Source of the DNA: Frischella perrara
Lineage (GTDB): Bacteria; Pseudomonadota; Gammaproteobacteria; Enterobacterales; Orbaceae
Direction of reading: 5' to 3'
Length of the DNA: 64,000 nucleotides
Assembly (NCBI RefSeq): GCF_000807275.1
Contig: NZ_CP009056.1
Span: forward strand, 1,923,192-1,987,191
Positions within the stretch are counted from its first letter, which is position 1. Every line of letters starts with the position of its first letter. Under the pieces are notes generated by a model. That model was not told the origin of the DNA, searched no databases, and worked only from the letters and a program-made list of their open reading frames with translations. Positions 58,770 through 64,000 of the stretch are shown piece after piece. A program made the translations under genes and the position numbers.

Positions 58770-59282
58770 TTAAAGAGGTTTACGCCAGTCATCAGCACCC
58801 GAAGTACCAGCAACTGTATGTTCCCAATTGATTTTACGATACGCAAGATAAATATCAATTAATTGTGTAAAGTTTGACATCGCTGGATCTTGGCTATTTG
58901 GCATATTAAGATCAATATTTACAATAGTTGCATCAACCAACGAAGTAGTGAAATAATGCTCTTGTTTACCATCAGCTGAGGTACGATACCATCTGAGCGT
59001 CACATCCGTTAAACTCTCACCTGAAGCTAATGCATTATATAATAATGGTACGGCTTTATTTAATGCAACGGTTAAAATCAACGGTTTATGTTGTCGCTGT
59101 CCTGAAGGTTGACCTGATTGAGGATCAGTTGGGACAAGAATTTCATGTCGCACAGCTTGAACAATCATCTCATCTTCATGACCTTCAACAAAACTCTGTC
59201 CTACTGATTCTAGAGTATAAGCACCTTCAGTGATATTTCCTTGAGTTTTTCCTTTGATGGCAACAAAACACGGTGTAGGCAT
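58770..59282 (-). CDS. hcp: T6SS tube protein Hcp
   Basis: Forms the inner tube (TssD) and is secreted. I start it at ATG 59282 (MPTPCFVAIKGKTQGNI), preceded by AAGGAG; the longer frame from 59309 adds nine codons. Family blocks: RHEILVPTDPQSGQPSGQRQHKPL (the variable loop and Gln-rich strand), ALASGESLTDVTLRWYR and the C-terminal YRKINWEHTVAGTSGADDWR. Length 170. Divergent from tssB, with its own terminator, so it can be expressed in excess as a tube subunit must be. Confidence 0.97.
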   Translation of the reverse strand: MPTPCFVAIKGKTQGNITEGAYTLESVGQSFVEGHEDEMIVQAVRHEILVPTDPQSGQPSGQRQHKPLILTVALNKAVPLLYNALASGESLTDVTLRWYRTSADGKQEHYFTTSLVDATIVNIDLNMPNSQDPAMSNFTQLIDIYLAYRKINWEHTVAGTSGADDWRKPL

Positions 59283-59309
59283 AACATTCTCCTTATATTT
59301 ATTATTCAT

Positions 59310-59713
59310 TTTGATTAAATAACTACAACTAAACTATGTACATCTACAGCAGACAACAATTACTTTGGTAAAATTTATAATATTCATTTCAAAACAATTC
59401 AGATCAACTTGTCTGAATAATATTATAAAAAAATTGCCTAAATAGATTAAAACGGAGAGTTACTGAATTACACTATTTCGGTAACCAAAATAATTTAACC
59501 TAAATTATATAAAATTCTTAACAAAATGCAAAAATTAATTTATTATAATTTGAAACGTTCCAAAATAATATTATGTTAAATTTTCATTAATATATTGCTT
59601 TTAATGAATAAAATCACATTTAAATAAAAAATCTCACTAATATTAGAATTTCCAGTAAATTTTTATAATAGTGAACTAGTTAGCAATGCTGTTAATAATT
59701 AAAGGACTCATCT
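59310..59713. promoter_or_regulatory. Divergent control region between hcp and tssB
   Basis: About 400 AT-rich bases serving both directions. The one clear symmetric element is ATTCAGA...TCTGAAT (59397-59418, 8-base spacer), a possible operator. I did not find a sigma-54 -24/-12 pair. AAAGGA precedes tssB. Confidence 0.45.
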
Positions 59714-60220
59714 ATGGCGAATAAAGAAGGCAGTGTAGCACCTAAAGAACGTATCAATATTAAATATACAACTGAAACAAATGGGCAAGTTGCTGAGAAA
59801 GAATTACCATTACACATGTTAGTTACTGGTGATTTTCTCGGCAAAACTCAAGATATTCCCATTGAAGAACGTAAGCCTATCTCAGTTGATAAAAATAACT
59901 TCAACGCTGTTATGTCTAACGCAGGAATTGAACTTGAATTTGCTGTTCCAAATCGTTTAGAAGAAGATAGCAAAACAGACATTCCAGTAAAAATAAAAGT
60001 TGAATCACTTAATGACCTCTCTCCCGATAATATTGCTAAAAATATCCCCGAGTTGAACAAACTATTGGCTTTACGCGAATCACTCGTGGCATTAAAAGGA
60101 CCGCTAGGTAATAAACCGGCTTTCCGTGCTCAATTAGAAGCACTTATTGGTGATGAAACAAGTCGTGAACAATTACTTAAAGAGCTCAATATGCTCGCTG
60201 TCGAAAATGATAATAAGTAA
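59714..60220 (+). CDS. tssB: T6SS sheath small subunit TssB (VipA)
   Basis: Contractile-sheath protein that pairs with TssC. Family features: YTTETNGQVAEKELPLHMLVTGDF, the IEERKPISVDKNNFNAVM block and the C-terminal LLALRESLVALKGPLGN with its downstream helix. Length 168. First gene of the rightward tssBCEFG operon, 71 bases before tssC. Confidence 0.96.
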   Translation: MANKEGSVAPKERINIKYTTETNGQVAEKELPLHMLVTGDFLGKTQDIPIEERKPISVDKNNFNAVMSNAGIELEFAVPNRLEEDSKTDIPVKIKVESLNDLSPDNIAKNIPELNKLLALRESLVALKGPLGNKPAFRAQLEALIGDETSREQLLKELNMLAVENDNK

Positions 60221-60291
60221 TAAAAAGGCTTTATTTCAAAAATTGATACCAACCCTTCTGTAGAGAGGGTCATTTATAGGGAGTATTAAAG

Positions 60292-61773
60292 ATGTCTAAA
60301 GTAGCAACGAGTAATTCAGTAGAATCACAGGAATTTACTTCCGGTAGTCTTCTTGATCAAATTGCTTTACAAACAAGTTATTCTCCAACAGACGAAAGTT
60401 ACGATATTGCCAAGCAAGGTATTGTCGCTTTAATATCTAATTTACTAGATAGTGGTAACACCGAAGAAGCGATCAACAAACAACTTGTAGATCGAATGAT
60501 TGCCGAACTAGACAAAAAAATGAGTTTGCAAATTGATGAAATTCTACACCATCCTGATTTACAAAAAATTGAATCTTCATGGCGCGGACTAAAATTACTA
60601 ATTGATAGAACTGATTTTAGAGAAAATATCAAAATCAATATGCTTTATGTAACAAAAGAAGAATTACTAGAGGATTTTGAATTTGCTCCTGAAATTACTC
60701 AATCTGGATTCTATAAACATGTTTATTCAGATCAATATGGTCAGTTCGGTGGCGAACCAATCGGAGCTGTTATAGCCGATTATCAATTCAATGCCAGTGC
60801 CCCTGATATGAAATTATTACAGTATGTTGCGGCTGTTGGTAGCATGGCTCATACACCATTTTTATCTGCTGTATCACCTAAATTCTTCGGTATTGAAAGT
60901 TACACCGAATTAAGTACTATCAAAGAATTAAGTTCTATTTTTGAAGGTCCAGTTTATACAAAATGGCGTTCATTACGTGAACAAGAAGATTCACGCATGT
61001 TAGGGCTAACTACAGTTAGATATTTGGCGCGTTTACCTTATGATCCTGTTGATAATCCTATAAAAACATTTGGTTATCAAGAAGATGTTAGCCGAAATCA
61101 TGAGCATTATCTATGGAGTAATTCGGTATACGCTTTAGCCACACGTTTGGCCAATAGTTTCGCAAAATATCGTTGGTGTCCTAACATCATTGGTCCACAA
61201 AGTGGTGGTGCTGTTGAAGATTTACCTGTTCATGTTTTCAATGCTATGGGAGAGCTACAGGTTAAAATTCCAACTGAAACACTGATTACTGACCGTCGTG
61301 AATTTGAGTTAGCTGAAGAAGGCTTTATAGCGTTAACTATGCGTAAAGGTTCAGATAATGCCGCATTCTTCTCAGCACAGTCAGTACAAAAACCGAAGAC
61401 CTTCCCAAATACTGAAGAAGGGAAACGAGCTGAAACCAATCATAAATTAGGAACACAATTACCATATATTATGTTGGCTACGCGTGTTGCACATTATCTG
61501 AAAGTGATTCAACGTGAAGAAATTGGTTCTTATAAAGAATCTTCAGATATGGAACGTTTCTTAAATACTTGGTTAAAGCAATATGTATCTGACCAAGAAA
61601 ATCCACCTGTTGATGTTCGTTGTCGTCGCCCATTCCGTGCAATTAGACTTGAAGTAACGGATATTCCAGGCGAACCAGGTTGGTCAAAAACCCGTTTGCA
61701 TCTCCGTCCACATATGAAATTTATGGGATCTTATACTGATTTATCTTTAGTTGGTCGATTAGATAAGGAGTAA
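60292..61773 (+). CDS. tssC: T6SS sheath large subunit TssC (VipB)
   Basis: Core sheath subunit. Seen are ESSWRGLKLLIDRTDF, GEPIGAVIADYQF, FEGPVYTKWRSLREQEDSRMLGLT, the RLPYD block and the C-terminal RPFRAIRLEVTDIPGEPGW, all typical. Length 493. Stop is 6 bases before tssE. Confidence 0.97.
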   Translation: MSKVATSNSVESQEFTSGSLLDQIALQTSYSPTDESYDIAKQGIVALISNLLDSGNTEEAINKQLVDRMIAELDKKMSLQIDEILHHPDLQKIESSWRGLKLLIDRTDFRENIKINMLYVTKEELLEDFEFAPEITQSGFYKHVYSDQYGQFGGEPIGAVIADYQFNASAPDMKLLQYVAAVGSMAHTPFLSAVSPKFFGIESYTELSTIKELSSIFEGPVYTKWRSLREQEDSRMLGLTTVRYLARLPYDPVDNPIKTFGYQEDVSRNHEHYLWSNSVYALATRLANSFAKYRWCPNIIGPQSGGAVEDLPVHVFNAMGELQVKIPTETLITDRREFELAEEGFIALTMRKGSDNAAFFSAQSVQKPKTFPNTEEGKRAETNHKLGTQLPYIMLATRVAHYLKVIQREEIGSYKESSDMERFLNTWLKQYVSDQENPPVDVRCRRPFRAIRLEVTDIPGEPGWSKTRLHLRPHMKFMGSYTDLSLVGRLDKE

Positions 61774-61779
61774 TAAGTT

Positions 61780-62202
61780 ATGGTCGCTCTGCATCATTGG
61801 GATAAAGAATATCATAAAGCTAGCCTATTTGAGCGTTTACAGAGCGATAGAACTTCCATTGCAAAAGGTAAAGTGGCACTTGTCTTGTCGATTAAAAAAA
61901 ATTTACAACGCATCTTTAATGCTCGACCAGGTGAATGTCATGGAAGTAAAGAGTTAGGCATCATAGATATTAATGATGCCTTACTTGGTAGTGAAGAAAT
62001 ACAGAGTGCGATTTGTAGTTCTATTCAACGTTGTATTGAACGCTATGAACCGCGCATTAGTCATATAAGCGTAAGTATGCATCAAGATCCCATTACTTTT
62101 TACCACTATTTTTCTATTATCGCTTATATCAAACATATTAATGAAAATGACAAAATAGAAATAGATATTCACATAAATGATAATAAATTAAAAGTCGTAT
62201 AA
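61780..62202 (+). CDS. tssE: T6SS baseplate protein TssE (gp25-like)
   Basis: Baseplate wedge component with the phage gp25 fold. LFERLQSDRTSIAKGKVALVLSIKKNLQRIFNARPGEC is the N-terminal block, and the conserved glutamate-arginine region is IERYEPRISHISVSM. Length 140. It lies between tssC and tssF, the usual order. Confidence 0.92.
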   Translation: MVALHHWDKEYHKASLFERLQSDRTSIAKGKVALVLSIKKNLQRIFNARPGECHGSKELGIIDINDALLGSEEIQSAICSSIQRCIERYEPRISHISVSMHQDPITFYHYFSIIAYIKHINENDKIEIDIHINDNKLKVV

Positions 62203-62242
62203 AAGTCAGATAAATCGAAGATTACAGATTAGGAAAAATAGG

Positions 62243-63961
62243 ATGCAAGATAGTTTTATACGTAGTGAACGTCATTATCTCTATCAAGAAAGTAAAGAGT
62301 TTGTTGATGCTTTTCCACAAGTTTCTAGATACCTATCTGATCTTAGTGCTGATCCAGATATAAATAGAACCTTAGATGGTTTTACTTATTTATGTGCCTT
62401 ACTTAATGCAAAATTAGAAAAAGAGTATCCACAATTAACGGCTGGGTTGATGAATATGCTATGGCCGAATTATTTACAACCCACCCCTAGCATGACGATG
62501 CTTCAGTTTAAGAATTCGACTAATCGTACTATTGATGTACCTGCTAGTGCGACAGTTTTAAGTCGAGAAAAACATGATGTCGACGTCCAATGTAAATTCA
62601 CGTTAACTAGAGATATTCATGTTAGCCCTTTCAATATTACAAGCATCACGCAAAATATTAACAATCAAGAGATAGTTATTAATTTTGAAGCAACCGAGCC
62701 AGTATTTCTAACTAAAAATGAATTTAATGCATTACGGTTGTATTGTGGTTCAGATCTTCATTCTGGCTACTTAATATATCTTTGGTTAGCTGAATATCTG
62801 GAAGAGGCAACACTATTAGTTAATGATAGTGAATATACGTTAAGAGATCTCTCTTTTGAACCAATTGGTTTTAAAGATATTAATGCCATGTTCATTTATC
62901 CTAAAAATACATTTAGTGGCTATCGCTTGCTCCATGAGTATTTTTGCTATCCGGAAGGTTATCTGTTTTGTGATATTAATGGTATACCTGACTATTTCAA
63001 TAAAATTAGCGCAAATAAATTTGCACTAAGGTTAACGTTTCAAAAACCATTACCAAATACCATTAGATTACATGATGAGCTTATTAAAACCAATTGTGCA
63101 CCAGTAAGAAACATATTTTATTATGATTGCGAGCCAATAATTTTAAGTGGTCAAAGAACAGAATACCCACTAGCAATAGATTATAAAAATAAGGATTTTT
63201 ATGAATTATTTGCAATTAACCAAGTTACCGGTTGGTTCAAAGATCATTATCGTGATTATGCATTGTTTGATGGCTTTCATCATCAAGTTACTTATAATAA
63301 AAAACAACCATCATATTACTATTATGTTAATCGCTATCAAGAAGCGAATGACGATCAAATTAATTATACCCTTTCCTTTGTTCGTGATGATGAAACAATT
63401 GTACATGGTCAAGATGAGATCATATCAATAAAAGCATTATGTAGTAATGGCGATCAAGCACAAAGTTTACGGATTGGTGATATTAATGTTGCTGGCGATG
63501 ATATTCCGATTGGAGTTAGTTTTAGTAATATTGCATGTCCCACAAAGGCTATGCGACCAACTCTAAACGCGAGTCTTCAATGGACCACAATTTCATCATT
63601 AGCTCTAAACTATCATTCTTTACTTAATGCAAAATCATTAAATCAAATATTACAAAATTATAACTTCACTACTTTATATAGCCATCGTGCAGAGAAATCA
63701 CTCATAAAACTATTGCACAGTATCGTAGGCTTTGAAACCAATTGGATAAGTTATCCTTATGAAGATCTTAAAGTAACAGGTTATGAATCAACTATTTATA
63801 TAGAGCCTAGTGCATTTAATAATGATGGAGAGATGTATCTTTTTGGTTCGGTAATTGCTCATTTTTATTCTCAATATGCTGCGGTAAATTCTTTTCATTT
63901 TCTTAAATTGGTCAATTCATTAACTAGTGAGGTATATCAATGGAAGTTAATGAATATTTAA
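62243..63961 (+). CDS. tssF: T6SS baseplate protein TssF
   Basis: Baseplate wedge component. The N-terminus carries RHYLYQESKEFVDAFPQVSRYLSD and the family-typical GLMNMLWPNYLQPTPSMTMLQF. Near the C-terminus are YLFGSVIAHFYSQYAAVNSFH and LVNSLTSEVYQWKL. The length of 572 is a little below the usual ~590-620. Its last 22 bases overlap the tssG start, so the two are coupled. Confidence 0.95.
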   Translation: MQDSFIRSERHYLYQESKEFVDAFPQVSRYLSDLSADPDINRTLDGFTYLCALLNAKLEKEYPQLTAGLMNMLWPNYLQPTPSMTMLQFKNSTNRTIDVPASATVLSREKHDVDVQCKFTLTRDIHVSPFNITSITQNINNQEIVINFEATEPVFLTKNEFNALRLYCGSDLHSGYLIYLWLAEYLEEATLLVNDSEYTLRDLSFEPIGFKDINAMFIYPKNTFSGYRLLHEYFCYPEGYLFCDINGIPDYFNKISANKFALRLTFQKPLPNTIRLHDELIKTNCAPVRNIFYYDCEPIILSGQRTEYPLAIDYKNKDFYELFAINQVTGWFKDHYRDYALFDGFHHQVTYNKKQPSYYYYVNRYQEANDDQINYTLSFVRDDETIVHGQDEIISIKALCSNGDQAQSLRIGDINVAGDDIPIGVSFSNIACPTKAMRPTLNASLQWTTISSLALNYHSLLNAKSLNQILQNYNFTTLYSHRAEKSLIKLLHSIVGFETNWISYPYEDLKVTGYESTIYIEPSAFNNDGEMYLFGSVIAHFYSQYAAVNSFHFLKLVNSLTSEVYQWKLMNI

Positions 63962-64000
63962 TACCATCTGAAATTGAAAAATTTCAATTTTTCCAACTTA
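63940..64000 (+). CDS. tssG: T6SS baseplate protein TssG (5' end only)
   Basis: Frame from ATG 63940, overlapping tssF by 22 bases and running off the window after 20 codons. The visible end, EIEKFQFFQL, is the TssG N-terminal motif (F.FFQ.LRLLE in the family). Position after tssF supports the call. Confidence 0.8.
   Translation, partial: MEVNEYLIPSEIEKFQFFQL

Noticed and set aside
59310-59713. Sigma-54 promoter for the T6SS
   Set aside because: No TGGCAC-N5-TTGC-like pair found on either strand.
1-64000. tRNA or rRNA genes
   Set aside because: No cloverleaf-like segment with a T-loop GTTCGA-type block in an intergenic region, and no rRNA stretch recognised.

Overview
The window looks like a chromosomal segment of an AT-rich gammaproteobacterium. 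Gene order and protein sequence are enterobacteria-like: yihI-hemN, ilvLGMEDA, the complete mraZ-to-lpxC dcw cluster, rsuA, the rluD-pgeF/bamD divergence, and argCBGH-oxyR-fabR. The strong AT bias, the abbreviated gene neighbourhoods and a type VI secretion (T6SS) cluster with Rhs toxins best suit the family Orbaceae (Gilliamella-like bee-gut symbionts). That placement is inference; no rRNA gene is present to confirm it.

Layout. 1-1.7 kb: the end of yihI, a tiny putative membrane ORF and hemN (+). 1.8-2.85 kb: rplM-rpsI (-) with a structured, possibly attenuating leader. 3.2-9.8 kb: the isoleucine/valine operon ilvL-G-M-E-D-A (-) with a classic leader-peptide attenuator. 10-12.5 kb: yccJ plus an unknown small gene (-), then yaaA and map (+). 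12.6-13.5 kb: a 26-residue basic peptide gene and yfbR (-). 13.5-32 kb: the division and cell-wall cluster, all on the minus strand, transcribed mraZ-rsmH-ftsL-ftsI-murE-murF-mraY-murD-ftsW-murG-murC-ddlB-ftsQ-ftsA-ftsZ-lpxC. It opens with a promoter and three 10-bp-phased MraZ repeats and ends at a strong terminator. 32-37 kb: rsuA (-), hemW (+), rluD-pgeF (-), bamD (+). 37-44 kb: argC-argB-argG-argH-oxyR-fabR (-), with paired ARG boxes before argC.

44-64 kb is the accessory region, a T6SS locus. tssB-tssC-tssE-tssF-tssG run rightward and off the window. hcp, vgrG, an EagR-type chaperone gene and a 1606-residue Rhs effector run leftward. Downstream of the effector lies an array of recombined parts: two 5'-truncated orphan Rhs core copies, one complete orphan toxin tip, two decayed toxin tips, three paralogous 224-229-residue putative immunity genes, and a recurring ~140-bp scar after each immunity gene.

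How it fits together. The intact Rhs effector has a prePAAR motif, N-terminal membrane helices (explaining the EagR chaperone), a PAAR-like segment, YD repeats and a C-terminal PD-(D/E)xK-like nuclease tip. It should ride on VgrG/Hcp. Its own immunity gene has been cut after ten codons and fused in frame to a piece of toxin sequence in which the catalytic ExK reads KxK. Protection therefore probably comes from the next paralogue downstream. The near-identical core copies would allow homologous replacement of the toxin tip. This Rhs array is the most interesting part of the window; the remainder is largely conserved core genome with several readable regulatory sites.
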